DNA of 64,000 bases from Pseudorhodoferax aquiterrae (lineage in GTDB: Bacteria; Pseudomonadota; Gammaproteobacteria; Burkholderiales; Burkholderiaceae_C). Positions 14,492 to 24,755 of this stretch are shown piece by piece. Made by a program: the position numbers and the translations under genes. The notes below the pieces were generated by a model. The model ran no database searches and was not told the DNA's origin. It worked only from the letters and a program-made list of their open reading frames with translations. Within the stretch, counting starts at the first letter, position 1. Every line of letters starts with the position of its first letter. The DNA lies in NCBI RefSeq assembly GCF_014652235.1, contig NZ_BMYK01000011.1, positions 23,473 to 87,472 of the forward strand, given 5' to 3'.

Positions 14492-14667
14492 GCAATGTTT
14501 TTCAGGCCACTCGGCGTTTTGCGCTTCGAAGATCAAAAAAATTCAGATCGGAGAGTGGGGCGGCTGCCCGTGCACGTCATGCGTGGGGTTCTGCCGTTCG
14601 CTGCGTTTGCGTGCTTCGCGTCGTCCGTGGGGCCTGCACGCGCAACGATGGTTGTCGAGCGGGCAAC

Positions 14668-14693
14668 AAAAAAGCCGCTGATGACTCAGCGGC
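14668..14693 (-). terminator. terminator of tRNA-Leu copy 2
   Basis: Minus-strand GCCGCTGA, loop GTCA, then the complementary arm, followed by a T run. It matches the copy 1 terminator except in the loop. Confidence 0.85.
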
Positions 14694-14730
14694 TTCGTTG
14701 TGTTCTTTCCAATGTGTTCCAATCGATGAT

Positions 14731-14815
<85 letters not shown>

Positions 14816-14833
14816 ATTTCAGGAAAGAAAGCG

Positions 14834-14863
14834 ATCATATCATCAAAAATTCCAACTACACAA
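14834..14863 (-). promoter_or_regulatory. sigma-70-like promoter of tRNA-Leu copy 2
   Basis: On the minus strand TTGTGT (14858-14863), an 18-base spacer and TATGAT (14834-14839) end 18 bp before the tRNA. The element sits at the 5' edge of rnr on the other strand. Confidence 0.6.
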
Positions 14864-14880
14864 CAAGCCTTCTCGAAGAA

Positions 14881-17088
14881 GTGGAAGGCACGGTCCAGGG
14901 ACACCGCGATGGCCACGGTTTCGTGCAGCGCGACGATGGACAGTCGGACATCTATCTGCCATCCAACGAGATGCGCGCGGTGCTGCACAAGGACCGCGTC
15001 AAGGCGCGCGTCGTGCGCTACGACCGCAAGGGGCGGCCCGAAGGTCGCGTCGTCGAGATCGTCGAGCGCCCGCCGCAGCCCATCATCGGCCGGCTGTTGC
15101 AGGAGAGCGGCGTCTGGCTCGTCGCGCCCGAGGACAAGCGCTACGGCCAGGACATCCTGATCCCCAAGGGCGCGACCGGCACGGCCAAGCCCGGCCAGGT
15201 CGTCGTCGTCGAACTGACCGAGCCTCCGGCCCTGTACGGCCAGCCGGTCGGCCGCGTGAAGGAGGTGCTGGGCGAGGTCGACGACCCGGGCATGGAAATC
15301 GAGATCGCGGTGCGCAAGTACGACGTGCCGCACGTGTTCTCCGACGCCTGCATCGCGCTGGCGCGCACGCTGCCCGACAAGGTGCGGCCGCAGGACAAGC
15401 GCCAGCGCATCGACCTGACTGACGTGCCGCTGGTCACCATCGACGGTGAGGACGCGCGCGACTTCGACGATGCCGTCTATTGCGAGCCGACCAAGGTCGG
15501 CCGCAGCAAGGGCTGGCGTCTGCTGGTTGCGATTGCCGACGTGAGCCACTACGTGGAGACCGGCTCGGCCATCGACGTGGACGCCTACGAGCGCGCCACC
15601 AGCGTGTACTTCCCGCGCCGCGTGATTCCCATGCTGCCCGAGAAGCTGTCGAACGGTCTGTGCTCGCTGAATCCCGAGGTCGAGCGGCTGTGCATGGTGT
15701 GCGACATGCTCGTCACCTCCAAGGGCGAGGTGCACGCCTACCAGTTCTACCCTGCCGTGATGTTCAGCCATGCCCGCTTCACCTACACCGAGGTGGCGGC
15801 GATCCTGGCCAACACGCGCGGCCCCGAGGCCGTGCGCCGCAAGGCGCTGGTGCCGCAGCTGGAGCATCTGCACGACGTCTACCGCGCGCTTCTGGCCGCG
15901 CGCGGCAAGCGTGGCGCGGTCGACTTCGACACCATGGAGACGCAGATCGTCTGCGACGAGAACGGCCGCATCGAACGCATCGTGCCGCGCACGCGCAACG
16001 ACGCCCACCGGCTCATCGAGGAGGCCATGCTGGCGGCGAACGTCTGCAGCGCCGACTTCATCGCGCAGAACAAGCGTCCGGGCCTGTACCGCGTGCACGA
16101 GGGCCCCACGCCCGAGAAGAAGGAGACGCTGCGCAACTATCTCAAGGCCGTCGGTGTCGGTCTCAGCATCAGCGACGACCCCACGCCCTCGGAGTTCCAG
16201 GCCATCGCCGAGGCGACCAAGGACCGGCCGGACGCGCAGCAGATCCACACCATGCTGTTGCGCTCCATGCAGCAGGCGATCTACACGCCGATCAACAGCG
16301 GCCACTTCGGGCTGGCCTACGAGGCCTACACGCACTTCACGAGCCCGATCCGGCGCTATCCGGACCTGCTGGTCCACCGCGTGATCAAGTCCATCCTCGC
16401 GCACAGCCGCTACCAGTTGCCGGCGCTGCCCACGCCCGGCGAGGCCCATGCCAAGCTGGCCAAGCGGCTGCAGAAGAACCAGGTCGCGCGCCTGGGCGAC
16501 AAGGTGGCCGAGCCCGAACAGCGGCCGCGCAAGACCAACGCCGAGATGCAGGGCTGGGAGGCCGCGGGCCTGCATTGCAGCGCCAACGAGCGCCGCGCCG
16601 ACGAGGCCAGCCGCGATGTCGAGGCCTGGCTCAAGTGCAAGTACATGCGCGAGCACCTGGGCGAGGAGTACAGCGGCGTCGTCACGGCGGCCACGAGCTT
16701 CGGCATCTTCGTCACGCTGGACGCGATGTACGTCGAGGGCCTGGTGCACATCACCGAACTGGGCGGCGAGTACTTCAAGTTCGACGAGGCGCGCCAGGAG
16801 CTGCGCGGCGAGCGCACCGGTATCCGCTATGCCGTGGGCACGCGGGTGCAGGTGCAGGTCAGCCGCGTCGACCTGGATGGGCGCAAGATCGATTTCCGGT
16901 TGATCCGCGAAGGCGACGAACTTGGGCCCCGTACCATCCGGGACAAGGCGGCGGCGCGCGAAGCCGCGGGCGATGCGCGCAGGGACGGCCCCAAGCGGCG
17001 CGAGGACAAGAGCGGCGGCCTGGCCAGGACGCTCAAGACCGCGGGCAAGAAGGCCGCGGCGAAGAACAAGTCACGCAGCCGTCGCTGA
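14881..17088 (+). CDS. rnr: ribonuclease R
   Basis: About 735 residues. An N-terminal cold-shock/OB region starts [14 protein letters not shown], followed by the RNB catalytic domain with [16 protein letters not shown] (metal-binding aspartates), a C-terminal S1 domain ([17 protein letters not shown]) and a Lys/Arg-rich tail typical of RNase R. It is a processive 3'-5' exonuclease for structured RNA. The reading frame stays open back through the tRNA. GTG 14881 is the only standard start between the tRNA and the first domain, but it lacks a good ribosome site; a rare start at the preceding ATC codons would add ~15 residues. The E. coli N-terminal helix-turn-helix is absent. Confidence 0.95.
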   Translation: MEGTVQGHRDGHGFVQRDDGQSDIYLPSNEMRAVLHKDRVKARVVRYDRKGRPEGRVVEIVERPPQPIIGRLLQESGVWLVAPEDKRYGQDILIPKGATGTAKPGQVVVVELTEPPALYGQPVGRVKEVLGEVDDPGMEIEIAVRKYDVPHVFSDACIALARTLPDKVRPQDKRQRIDLTDVPLVTIDGEDARDFDDAVYCEPTKVGRSKGWRLLVAIADVSHYVETGSAIDVDAYERATSVYFPRRVIPMLPEKLSNGLCSLNPEVERLCMVCDMLVTSKGEVHAYQFYPAVMFSHARFTYTEVAAILANTRGPEAVRRKALVPQLEHLHDVYRALLAARGKRGAVDFDTMETQIVCDENGRIERIVPRTRNDAHRLIEEAMLAANVCSADFIAQNKRPGLYRVHEGPTPEKKETLRNYLKAVGVGLSISDDPTPSEFQAIAEATKDRPDAQQIHTMLLRSMQQAIYTPINSGHFGLAYEAYTHFTSPIRRYPDLLVHRVIKSILAHSRYQLPALPTPGEAHAKLAKRLQKNQVARLGDKVAEPEQRPRKTNAEMQGWEAAGLHCSANERRADEASRDVEAWLKCKYMREHLGEEYSGVVTAATSFGIFVTLDAMYVEGLVHITELGGEYFKFDEARQELRGERTGIRYAVGTRVQVQVSRVDLDGRKIDFRLIREGDELGPRTIRDKAAAREAAGDARRDGPKRREDKSGGLARTLKTAGKKAAAKNKSRSRR

Positions 17089-17131
17089 GCCAGGCATCCA
17101 CAACGATCAATGCAAAAAGAAGGAGATCTCC

Positions 17132-17881
17132 ATGGGTTCGAATGACAAAGTGGCCATCGTGACCGGTGCGGGCACCGGCATCGGCAAGGCCGCGGCGCTG
17201 GCGCTGGCGGCCGGTGGCTGGCGTGTGGTGCTGGCCGGGCGCCGGCCTGAGCCGTTGGAAGAGGTCAAAGCCGCCGCGGGCCAGGGCGCGCTGGTCGTGC
17301 CGACGGACGTGGCCGACGCGGCCTCGGTGGCGGCACTGTTCGACACCGCGGTCAAGGCCCATGGCCGCGTGGATCTGCTGTTCAACAACGCCGGTGTCAA
17401 CGCGCCCGGTGTCCCGCTCGAAGACCTCACGCTGGAGCAGTGGAAGAACGTGGTCGACATCAACCTGACCGGCATGTTCCTGTGCATCCAGCAGGCCTTC
17501 CGCGTCATGAAGTCGCAGACGCCGCGGGGCGGCCGCATCATCAACAACGGCTCGATCTCGGCCACCGCGCCGCGGCCGAATTCGATCGCCTACACCTCGA
17601 CCAAGCATGCCGTCCAGGGCCTGACCAAGTCGGCCTCGCTGGATGGGCGCAAGTACGACATCGCGGTCGGGCAGATCGACGTGGGCAATGCCGCCACCGA
17701 AATGGCCATGCGCATGGCCAAGGGTGTGCCGCAGGCCAATGGCGAGATCGCGGTCGAGCCGCTGATGGACGTCAACATCGTCGGCCAGTCCGTGCTCTAC
17801 ATGGCCAACCTGCCACTGCAGGCCAACGTGCTGTTCCACACCGTCATGGCCACCAAGATGCCGTTCGTCGGCCGCGGCTGA
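17132..17881 (+). CDS. SDR-family oxidoreductase
   Basis: 249 residues of the classical short-chain dehydrogenase fold: cofactor motif [17 protein letters not shown] structural motif ([11 protein letters not shown]), catalytic Ser in NNGSIS and the pair YTSTK. Arg after the second beta strand (AGRRPEP) suggests NADP preference. The start ATG 17132 has AAGGAGAT eight bases upstream, one of the best ribosome sites in the window. It lies 43 bp after rnr and is convergent with nnr with only 3 bp between stops. Substrate cannot be deduced. Confidence 0.93.
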   Translation: MGSNDKVAIVTGAGTGIGKAAALALAAGGWRVVLAGRRPEPLEEVKAAAGQGALVVPTDVADAASVAALFDTAVKAHGRVDLLFNNAGVNAPGVPLEDLTLEQWKNVVDINLTGMFLCIQQAFRVMKSQTPRGGRIINNGSISATAPRPNSIAYTSTKHAVQGLTKSASLDGRKYDIAVGQIDVGNAATEMAMRMAKGVPQANGEIAVEPLMDVNIVGQSVLYMANLPLQANVLFHTVMATKMPFVGRG

Positions 17882-17884
17882 GCT

Positions 17885-19318
17885 TCAGGCCGCGGCGCGG
17901 GCCAGCGCCGATGCCGTGAGGGCGCGACCCGCAGGCCAGGTGTCGGCCAGCGCGCCGTGTGCGTAGGCGGCGTGGCAGGCGGCCTCCCAGGCGGTGCTGC
18001 CGGCAGCCAGATGCGCCGCCACGAAACCGGCCAGCACGTCGCCTGTACCGGCGGTGGCGAGCCGGGCATTGCCCGTGGGATTGATGGCCGGTGCACGGCC
18101 GGGCTCCGTGACCACCGTTCCCGATCCCTTGAGCAGCACGACGGCGCCGAAGCGTGCGGCCAGCGCCCGTGCGGCCGCCAGACGATCGGCCTGCACGGCG
18201 GTGGTGCTGCTGCCCAGCAGCCGGGCGGCCTCGAGCGGGTGCGGCGTCAGCACGGTGGGCTGCGCGCGCCAGCGCAAAGCGTCCTGCAGACCCGTGTCGG
18301 CCGCCACTGCATTGAGGGCATCGGCATCGAGCACGAGTTGGGCCGCTTCGGCCAACACCCGTGGCAGCCAGGCCGCGACCTGCGGGCCGCCGCCGCAACC
18401 GCAGGCGACGGCCAGCCGGGCCAGTGCGAGCTCAGGTGGCGCGCGCCACATGAGCTCCGGCGCATCGGCCGCGAGATCGACCGTGCCGGCGTCCAGCGCA
18501 GCGACGTAGACGCGTCCCGCGCCGGCATGCAGCGCGGCGGAGGCGGCCAGCACGGCCGCGCCGCGCATGCCGGGTGCGCCACCCAGCACCGCCACGTCGC
18601 CGTAGCTGCCCTTGTGGCTGGCATGCGCGCGAGCGCGTGCGGGCGGCGGACCGGCCAGCGTCGCATCGGACGGCACGGTGTCGCCGTCCTGCAAGGCGTC
18701 GAACCAGACCTGGCCTGCGAGGTCGCGGCCCATGCCCGTGAACAGGCCGGGCTTGAGCGTCAGCAGGCTCAGCGTGTGCCGCGCCCGCACGGCGGGGCCA
18801 TGGGCTTGGCCCGTGTCCGCGGCCAGGCCGGTCGGCAGGTCGATGGCCAGCACCGGGGCGGCGCTGGCGTTGAGCGCTGCGATGCAGGCGGCCAGATCGC
18901 CGGTCGCCGCGCGCGCGTTGCCCAGACCCAGCAGTGCATCGATGGCGAGGTCCTGGGATTGCAGTTCCGGCATGGCGTCGGTGAACAGCACGCCGGCGGC
19001 GCGAGCACGCGCCAGTGACGCCGCGGCGTCGGGCGCAAGCCGCTGCTCGTCGCCGAGCCAGCGCACGCGCGGCCGCTTGCCCCAGTGCTGCAGATGCATG
19101 GCCGCCTCCAGCCCGTCGCCGCCGTTGTTGCCGGGGCCGCAGGCGATCCAGACCTGCCGCGCATGCGGTGCGAGCGCCAGCGCGAGCCGGGCCGTTGCGA
19201 GGCCGGCGCGCTGCATCAGCACATGGGGTCCGGCTGCCGCGATGGCGCGGGCTTCCAGTTGCCGCGTGGCAGCGCTGCCGTGCAGGGCCCAGGCGCGCTC
19301 GGGGGTGATGGGGTGCAT
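17885..19318 (-). CDS. nnr: bifunctional NAD(P)H-hydrate epimerase / dehydratase
   Basis: 477 residues repairing hydrated NAD(P)H. The N-terminal YjeF_N epimerase domain (about 1-205) carries CGPGNNGGDGLEAA; the C-terminal ribokinase-like dehydratase domain carries LTPHPLEAARLLG and the motif TGTGDVLAGFVAA. The ATG at 19318 gives a start matching the family; the frame extends further upstream without support. The start lies 28 bp after the dadA stop, so the two are probably cotranscribed. Confidence 0.95.
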   Translation of the reverse strand: MHPITPERAWALHGSAATRQLEARAIAAAGPHVLMQRAGLATARLALALAPHARQVWIACGPGNNGGDGLEAAMHLQHWGKRPRVRWLGDEQRLAPDAAASLARARAAGVLFTDAMPELQSQDLAIDALLGLGNARAATGDLAACIAALNASAAPVLAIDLPTGLAADTGQAHGPAVRARHTLSLLTLKPGLFTGMGRDLAGQVWFDALQDGDTVPSDATLAGPPPARARAHASHKGSYGDVAVLGGAPGMRGAAVLAASAALHAGAGRVYVAALDAGTVDLAADAPELMWRAPPELALARLAVACGCGGGPQVAAWLPRVLAEAAQLVLDADALNAVAADTGLQDALRWRAQPTVLTPHPLEAARLLGSSTTAVQADRLAAARALAARFGAVVLLKGSGTVVTEPGRAPAINPTGNARLATAGTGDVLAGFVAAHLAAGSTAWEAACHAAYAHGALADTWPAGRALTASALARAAA

Positions 19319-19346
19319 GGCGCCGATTGTGCGGCGCGCCACGGGT

Positions 19347-20597
19347 TCAGCGGCGCAGGCGTTCGATGCCCAGGCCCTCGGTGTCGACGGCTGGCGTGCG
19401 GCCCGCGATCTGGTCGGCCAGCACGCGCGCGCTGCCGCAACTGAGCGCCCAGCCACTGGAGCCGTGGCCCAGGTTCAGCCAGATACCCGGAACGCCGCTG
19501 TGGCCCAGCACCGGAGGACCGTCCGGCAGCATCGGCCGCGCACCCTTCCAGACCTGCACGCCGGCCTGCATGCTGGCCGCGCCCGGAAACCAGTCGTGCA
19601 GCACCTTGTACAGCGTCTGCACCGAGGCCTCGCGGTGGCGGTCGGGATCACCTCCGATCTCGGCGCTGCCGGCCACGCGCACGCGCAGGCCGAGCCGGGA
19701 GATGGCGACCTTGTAGCGCTCGTCCATGACGGCGCTGCGCGGGGCGTTCAGCGCTTCGCGGATCGTGGCCGTGATCGAGTAGCCATGGACCGCGGCCAGC
19801 GGCAGGCGCAGGCCCAGCGGGCGCAGCAGCTGCGCGGAGTGCAGGCCCGCGCAACAGACCACGGCGTCGAAGCTGCGCGCCGAGCCGTCTGCCAGGCGCA
19901 GCGCGACGGGCGGCCCGGCCTCGATGCGCGCGATGCGGCTGCCGAACTGGAAGTCGACGCCCAGGCCTTGCGCCTCGGTCTTGAGCAGCATGCAGAACTG
20001 CCGGCAGTTGCCGACCTCGTCGTCGGGCAGCTGGATCGCGCCGTGGAAATCCATGTCCGGACTCAGCGCGGGCTCGACCAGGCGCGCCGCGGGCGCATCC
20101 AGCCGCGCGAAGCGCACGCCGGCGTCCTGCAGCACCTGCAGCCCGGGCTCGACCAGGCGGGCATCCTGTTCGGAACGCAGCAGCACCATGTAGCCGTCGC
20201 TGCGGTCGTAGGCCAGGCGCAGGTCCTGGGTCAGCTGGTGCAGCCGTTCGCGGCTGTAGAAGGCCAGCCGCTGCATGCGGGCGCGGTTGGCCAGATAGGT
20301 GTCGAGCCGGCAGGCGCGCAACCAGCGCGCCATCCAGGCCAGATCGCGTACGCCCAGCGGCCAGCCCAGCGTGATCGGTGCATGGCGCTTGAACAGGTAG
20401 CGCAGCACCTTGCCGGGCATGCCGGGGGCGGCCCAGGGTGTCACATAGCCCGGGGCCACCACGCCCGCATTGGCGAAGCTGGTTTCCGCTGCGGCCGCCG
20501 TGTGGCGCTCGAAGACCGTGACCTGGTGGCCGTCCGCGGCCAGCTCGTAGGCCGTGGTGATGCCGACGACGCCGGCACCGATGATGGCAATGTGCAT
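19347..20597 (-). CDS. dadA: D-amino acid dehydrogenase small subunit
   Basis: 416 residues. The FAD dinucleotide-binding motif IIGAGVVGITTAYELAADGH is at the N-terminus, followed by NAGVVAPGYVTPWAAPGMP, a stretch highly conserved in DadA. The C-terminus has PDGPPVLGHSGVPG and NLGHGSSGWALSCGSA. It oxidises D-alanine and other D-amino acids to keto acids, passing electrons to the respiratory chain. No alanine racemase (dadX) is adjacent. It is divergent from rpsB across 207 bp. Confidence 0.95.
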   Translation of the reverse strand: MHIAIIGAGVVGITTAYELAADGHQVTVFERHTAAAAETSFANAGVVAPGYVTPWAAPGMPGKVLRYLFKRHAPITLGWPLGVRDLAWMARWLRACRLDTYLANRARMQRLAFYSRERLHQLTQDLRLAYDRSDGYMVLLRSEQDARLVEPGLQVLQDAGVRFARLDAPAARLVEPALSPDMDFHGAIQLPDDEVGNCRQFCMLLKTEAQGLGVDFQFGSRIARIEAGPPVALRLADGSARSFDAVVCCAGLHSAQLLRPLGLRLPLAAVHGYSITATIREALNAPRSAVMDERYKVAISRLGLRVRVAGSAEIGGDPDRHREASVQTLYKVLHDWFPGAASMQAGVQVWKGARPMLPDGPPVLGHSGVPGIWLNLGHGSSGWALSCGSARVLADQIAGRTPAVDTEGLGIERLRR

Positions 20598-20631
20598 GGG
20601 GAAGGGGCGCCGGTCTGGCTGGCCCGTGATG

Positions 20632-20804
20632 TGCTAGACTCTTTGGGTTTTGCGAAGCGGGCATGGCGCTCCGCTTGATCATCGCAAGACAAATCGCAAA
20701 CCTGCCCACTCAAGGTGTTGCGCCTGATTCAGCCGCCCGTTCAGCACGGGTCAGCATGGCGCAAAACGGGCGGGATTTTAGACCCAACCTTCGGAGTTAC
20801 TTCA
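20632..20804 (+). promoter_or_regulatory. rpsB promoter and structured 5' leader
   Basis: TGCTAGACT (20632-20640) is an extended -10 element. The ~165-base leader after it contains a perfect 9-bp stem, CCGCCCGTT (20733-20741) with AACGGGCGG (20765-20773), and a second possible pairing earlier (GCGAAGCGG with CCGCTTGATCATCGC). In enterobacteria S2 represses rpsB-tsf through the leader, so an autoregulatory role is plausible here. The ribosome site GGAG is at 20793-20796. Confidence 0.55.
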
Positions 20805-21554
20805 ATGTCCGTCACCATGCGCGAAATGCTGGAAGCCGGTGTCCATTTCGGCCACCAGACCCGCTTCTGGAACCCCAAGATGGCCCCGTTCATCTTCGGT
20901 CACCGCAACAAGATCCACATCATCAACCTGGAAAAGTCGCTGCCGATGTTCCAGGAGGCGGCCAAGTTCGCCAAGCAGCTGACCGCCAATGGCGGCACCA
21001 TCCTGATGGTCGCCACCAAGCGCCAGGCCCGCGAGATCGTGGCCGAGGAAGCCCGCCGCGCCGGCGTGCCCTTCGTCGACCAGCGCTGGCTGGGCGGCAT
21101 GCTGACCAACTTCAAGACGGTCAAGACCTCGCTCAAGCGCCTGAAGGACATGAAGGCCCAGCAGGAAGCCGGTCTGGACAGCATGAGCAAGAAGGAGCAG
21201 CTCATGTTCGCCCGCGAGATGGCCAAGCTGGAAAAGGACATCGGCGGCATCCAGGAAATGGGTGCGCTGCCCGACGCGATCTTCGTGATCGACGTGGGCT
21301 TCCACAAGATCGCCGTCGCCGAAGCCCGCAAGCTGGGCATTCCGCTGATCGGTGTGGTCGACTCCAACCACTCGCCCCAGGGCATCGACTACGTGATCCC
21401 CGGCAACGATGACTCGGCCAAGGCCGTGGCGCTGTACGCGCGTGGCATCGCCGATGCGATCATCGAAGGCCGCAACGCTGCCGGCGCCGAAGTCGTCAAG
21501 GCCGTGGCCGGCGAGAGCGACGACGAGTTCGTCGAGGTCAACGAGGCTGCCTGA
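20805..21554 (+). CDS. rpsB: 30S ribosomal protein S2
   Basis: 249 residues. Typical S2 sequence starts [20 protein letters not shown] and has [25 protein letters not shown] and [13 protein letters not shown]2 is needed for late 30S assembly and S1 binding. It begins the large essential cluster running to 35797. The next gene is tsf, separated by a hairpin with a T run that may reduce read-through. Confidence 0.99.
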   Translation: MSVTMREMLEAGVHFGHQTRFWNPKMAPFIFGHRNKIHIINLEKSLPMFQEAAKFAKQLTANGGTILMVATKRQAREIVAEEARRAGVPFVDQRWLGGMLTNFKTVKTSLKRLKDMKAQQEAGLDSMSKKEQLMFAREMAKLEKDIGGIQEMGALPDAIFVIDVGFHKIAVAEARKLGIPLIGVVDSNHSPQGIDYVIPGNDDSAKAVALYARGIADAIIEGRNAAGAEVVKAVAGESDDEFVEVNEAA

Positions 21555-21590
21555 GCCCGACTCACGCGCGACATCCCGCGCGATCAAAGT

Positions 21591-21615
21591 GGGGCTGCAT
21601 GGCCCCCTTTTTTTT
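21591..21615 (+). terminator. terminator/attenuator between rpsB and tsf
   Basis: GGGGC (21591-21595) pairs with GCCCC (21602-21606) across a six-base loop, followed by eight T. It lies between genes normally cotranscribed, so it probably acts as a partial terminator that sets more S2 than EF-Ts message. Confidence 0.75.
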
Positions 21616-21646
21616 AGTTTCTTGAATTCGAGATGGAGATCTGAAC

Positions 21647-22570
21647 ATGGCTGCTATCACCGCAAGCATGGTTGCTGAACTGCGTGGCAAGACCGACGCA
21701 CCGATGATGGAATGCAAGAAGGCGCTGACCGAAGCCGGTGGCGACATGGTCAAGGCCGAAGAACTGCTGCGCGTCAAGCTGGGCAGCAAGGCCGGCAAGG
21801 CCGCCTCGCGCGTCACGGCCGAAGGCGTGGTCGCCAGCGCCCTGAACGGCAATGTCGGTGCCCTGATCGAAGTGAACTGCGAAACCGACTTCGTCACCAA
21901 GAACGACAGCTTCCTGGCGCTGGCCCAGGCGGCCGCCAACCTGATCGTGCAGCACAACCCCGCCGACATCGCGGCCCTGGGCGCGTTGGCCTACGAGCAG
22001 GACGGCTTCGGCCCCACGCTGGAAGATGTGCGCAAGGGCCTGATCGGCAAGATCGGCGAGAACATGAGCTTCCGCCGCTTCAAGCGCTATGCCGATGGCG
22101 GCAAGCTGGCCGGCTACCTGCACGGCACGCGCATCGGCGTGCTGGTCGAGTACGAAGGCAGCGAGACCGCCGCCAAGGACGTCGCCATGCACGTGGCGGC
22201 CATGAAGCCGGTGGCGCTGTCGTCGGCCGAAGTGCCGGCCGAGCTGGTCGAGAAGGAGCGGTCTGTCGCCGCGGCCAAGGCCGAGGAAGACAAGAAGGCC
22301 GCCGAAGCCGCCGGCAAGCCCGTGCAGTCGGCCGACATCGTGGCCAAGCGCATCGAAGGCGGCGTGCAGAAGTTCCTCAAGGAAGTCTCGCTGTACAACC
22401 AGCCTTTCGTGAAGAACGACAAGCAGACCGTCGAGCAGATGCTCAAGGCCGCCGACACGCAGGTCAAGTCGTTCACGCTGTACGTGGTCGGCGAAGGCAT
22501 CGAGAAGAAGGTCGACGACTTCGCGGCCGAAGTGGCCGCCCAGGTCGCTGCTGCCAAGTCCGGCGCCTGA
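21647..22570 (+). CDS. tsf: elongation factor Ts
   Basis: 307 residues. The N-terminal UBA-like module has [19 protein letters not shown], followed by [15 protein letters not shown] and the core with [12 protein letters not shown], the conserved TDFV motif that releases GDP from EF-Tu. The C-terminus has [15 protein letters not shown]. Standard length and position after rpsB. Confidence 0.99.
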   Translation: MAAITASMVAELRGKTDAPMMECKKALTEAGGDMVKAEELLRVKLGSKAGKAASRVTAEGVVASALNGNVGALIEVNCETDFVTKNDSFLALAQAAANLIVQHNPADIAALGALAYEQDGFGPTLEDVRKGLIGKIGENMSFRRFKRYADGGKLAGYLHGTRIGVLVEYEGSETAAKDVAMHVAAMKPVALSSAEVPAELVEKERSVAAAKAEEDKKAAEAAGKPVQSADIVAKRIEGGVQKFLKEVSLYNQPFVKNDKQTVEQMLKAADTQVKSFTLYVVGEGIEKKVDDFAAEVAAQVAAAKSGA

Positions 22571-22654
22571 TCGCGCCATGCGGGTCCGGCGTCTGAACTG
22601 TCGTCGGCCCGCGCTACCATTGCCCCCCATTTGCACCACCTGAAGGAATTGCCC

Positions 22655-23377
22655 ATGCCCGATCTCGCGCCAGCCCACAAGCGCATCTTGTTGAAGCTGT
22701 CGGGAGAGGCCCTCATGGGAGACGATGCCTTCGGCATCAACCGCGCCACCATCGTGCGCATGGTCGAAGAGGTGGCCGAGATCACGCGCCTGGGCGTCCA
22801 GGTGGCCGTGGTCATCGGCGGCGGCAACATCTTCCGCGGCGTGGCGGGTGGCTCGGTCGGCATGGACCGCGCCACGGCCGACTACATGGGCATGCTGGCC
22901 ACGGTCATGAATTCCCTGGCCCTGGCCGACACCATGGACAAGGCCGGCCTGATCGCCCGCGTGATGTCGGCCATCGCCATCGAGCAGGTGGTGGAGCCCT
23001 ACGTGCGCCCCAAGGCCTTGCAGTACCTCGAAGAGGGCAAGGTCGTGATCTTCGCCGCCGGCACCGGCAACCCGTTCTTCACCACCGATACCGCCGCCGC
23101 GCTGCGCGGTGCCGAGATCGGCGCCGAGCTGGTACTCAAGGCCACCAAGGTGGACGGCGTGTACACCGCGGATCCCAAGAAGGATCCCTCGGCCACACGC
23201 TACAGCAGGATTTCATTCGACGAGGCGATCTCGCAGAATCTGGGCATCATGGATGCCACGGCGTTCGCGCTGTGCCGCGACCAGAAACTGCCGATCAAGG
23301 TCTTCTCGATCTTCAAGCACGGCGCCCTCAAGCGCGTGGTGCTGGGTGAAGACGAGGGCACCCTGGTCTACGCCTGA
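22655..23377 (+). CDS. pyrH: uridylate kinase
   Basis: 240 residues of the amino-acid-kinase fold; phosphorylates UMP to UDP. Motifs: [40 protein letters not shown] and [16 protein letters not shown] 22655 has GAAGGA upstream; an in-frame TTG 24 bases earlier is less likely. It is followed by frr at 59 bp. Confidence 0.99.
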   Translation: MPDLAPAHKRILLKLSGEALMGDDAFGINRATIVRMVEEVAEITRLGVQVAVVIGGGNIFRGVAGGSVGMDRATADYMGMLATVMNSLALADTMDKAGLIARVMSAIAIEQVVEPYVRPKALQYLEEGKVVIFAAGTGNPFFTTDTAAALRGAEIGAELVLKATKVDGVYTADPKKDPSATRYSRISFDEAISQNLGIMDATAFALCRDQKLPIKVFSIFKHGALKRVVLGEDEGTLVYA

Positions 23378-23436
23378 GAGGCTGGGGCAGCGGCGCCGTT
23401 CGCTGCTGGCCCGACCGACAAGAAGCCGGAGAGAGC

Positions 23437-23997
23437 ATGACGATTGCAGACATCAAGAGCGCGGCGGACAGCCGCATGGACCAGTCCCTGGCCTCGTTGA
23501 AGACCGCCCTGGCGCGCGTGCGCACGGGCCGCGCCAACCCGGCGCTGCTGGACGTGGTGCAGGTCGACTACTACGGCTCCATGGTGCCGATCAGCCAGGT
23601 GGCCAACGTGTCGCTGCTGGACGCCCGCACCATCAGCGTGCAGCCCTGGGAGAAGGGCATGGGTGCCAAGATCGAGAAGGCCATCCGCGAGAGCGACCTG
23701 GGCCTGAACCCTGCGTCCATGGGTGAGTTGATCCGCGTTCCCATGCCCATGATGACCGAGGAGCGCCGCAAGGAGCTGACCAAGGTCGTGCGCAGCGAAG
23801 GCGAGAACGCCAAGGTCGCGATCCGCAACCTGCGCCGCGACGCCAACGAGGCGGTCAAGAAGCTGGTCAAGGACAAGCTGGCCTCCGAGGACGAGCAAAA
23901 GCGTGCCGAGGCCGAGATCCAGAAGGTGACCGACAAGCACATCGCCGAGGTCGACCACATCGTGGCGGCCAAGGAACAGGACCTGCTGGCGGTTTGA
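23437..23997 (+). CDS. frr: ribosome recycling factor
   Basis: 186 residues, the usual length. Motifs [38 protein letters not shown] and [13 protein letters not shown] are typical. It releases ribosomes from mRNA with EF-G after termination. Confidence 0.99.
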   Translation: MTIADIKSAADSRMDQSLASLKTALARVRTGRANPALLDVVQVDYYGSMVPISQVANVSLLDARTISVQPWEKGMGAKIEKAIRESDLGLNPASMGELIRVPMPMMTEERRKELTKVVRSEGENAKVAIRNLRRDANEAVKKLVKDKLASEDEQKRAEAEIQKVTDKHIAEVDHIVAAKEQDLLAV

Positions 23998-24034
23998 TGC
24001 GCAAGCTGCCTGGCCGTCAGCGGGAGACGCGCGC

Positions 24035-24745
24035 GTGAGCGGTGTGCCGCACCACATCGCCATCGTCATGGACGGCAACGGCCGCTGGGCGACGCGTCGC
24101 TTCCTGCCGCGCGTGGCCGGCCACCGGCAGGGCGTCGAGGCGCTGCGCCGCTGCGTGCAGGCCTGCCTGGACCGCGACGTGCGCGTGCTGACGGTGTTCG
24201 CGTTCTCGTCCGAGAACTGGGACCGGCCGCAGGATGAGGTCTCCGGCCTGATGTCCTTGATGGTCAGCGTGCTGGCCAAGGAAGTGAAGCCGCTCAAGGC
24301 CAATGGCGTGCAACTGCGCTTCGTCGGCGCGCTGCATGCGCTGTCGGACAAGGTGCGCGCCGGGCTGGAGCAGGCCGAGCGCGAAACCGCCGGCAACCAG
24401 CGCCTGGTGCTCAACATCTGCTTCAACTACGGCGGCCGCTGGGACATCGCCCAGGCCGCGCAACGCCTGGCGGCGGCCGGCGAGGCCATCACCGAAGCCA
24501 GCCTGGGCCGGACCATGGCGCTGGCCCATGTGCCAGACCCGGACCTCGTGATCCGCACGGGTGGCGAGTTCCGCATCAGCAACTTCCTGCTCTGGCAATC
24601 GGCCTACTCGGAGTTCGTGTTCAGCGACAAGCTGTGGCCCGAGTTCGACCCCGCGGCACTGGACGACGCCATCGCGGCCTACGGCCGGCGCGAGCGCCGT
24701 TTCGGGAAGACCTCCGAGCAAGTCGTCGCCAACCAGGCGGCCTGA
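24035..24745 (+). CDS. uppS: undecaprenyl diphosphate synthase
   Basis: 236 residues. The cis-prenyltransferase motif HIAIVMDGNGRWA (catalytic Asp) is close to the N-terminus, with TVFAFSSENWDRP, NICFNYGGRWDI and LVIRTGGEFRISNFLLWQ following. It makes the C55 lipid carrier for peptidoglycan and O-antigen. The start is GTG 24035. The gene lies between frr and cdsA in one operon. Confidence 0.98.
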   Translation: MSGVPHHIAIVMDGNGRWATRRFLPRVAGHRQGVEALRRCVQACLDRDVRVLTVFAFSSENWDRPQDEVSGLMSLMVSVLAKEVKPLKANGVQLRFVGALHALSDKVRAGLEQAERETAGNQRLVLNICFNYGGRWDIAQAAQRLAAAGEAITEASLGRTMALAHVPDPDLVIRTGGEFRISNFLLWQSAYSEFVFSDKLWPEFDPAALDDAIAAYGRRERRFGKTSEQVVANQAA

Positions 24746-24755
24746 GGCCTGCGCC

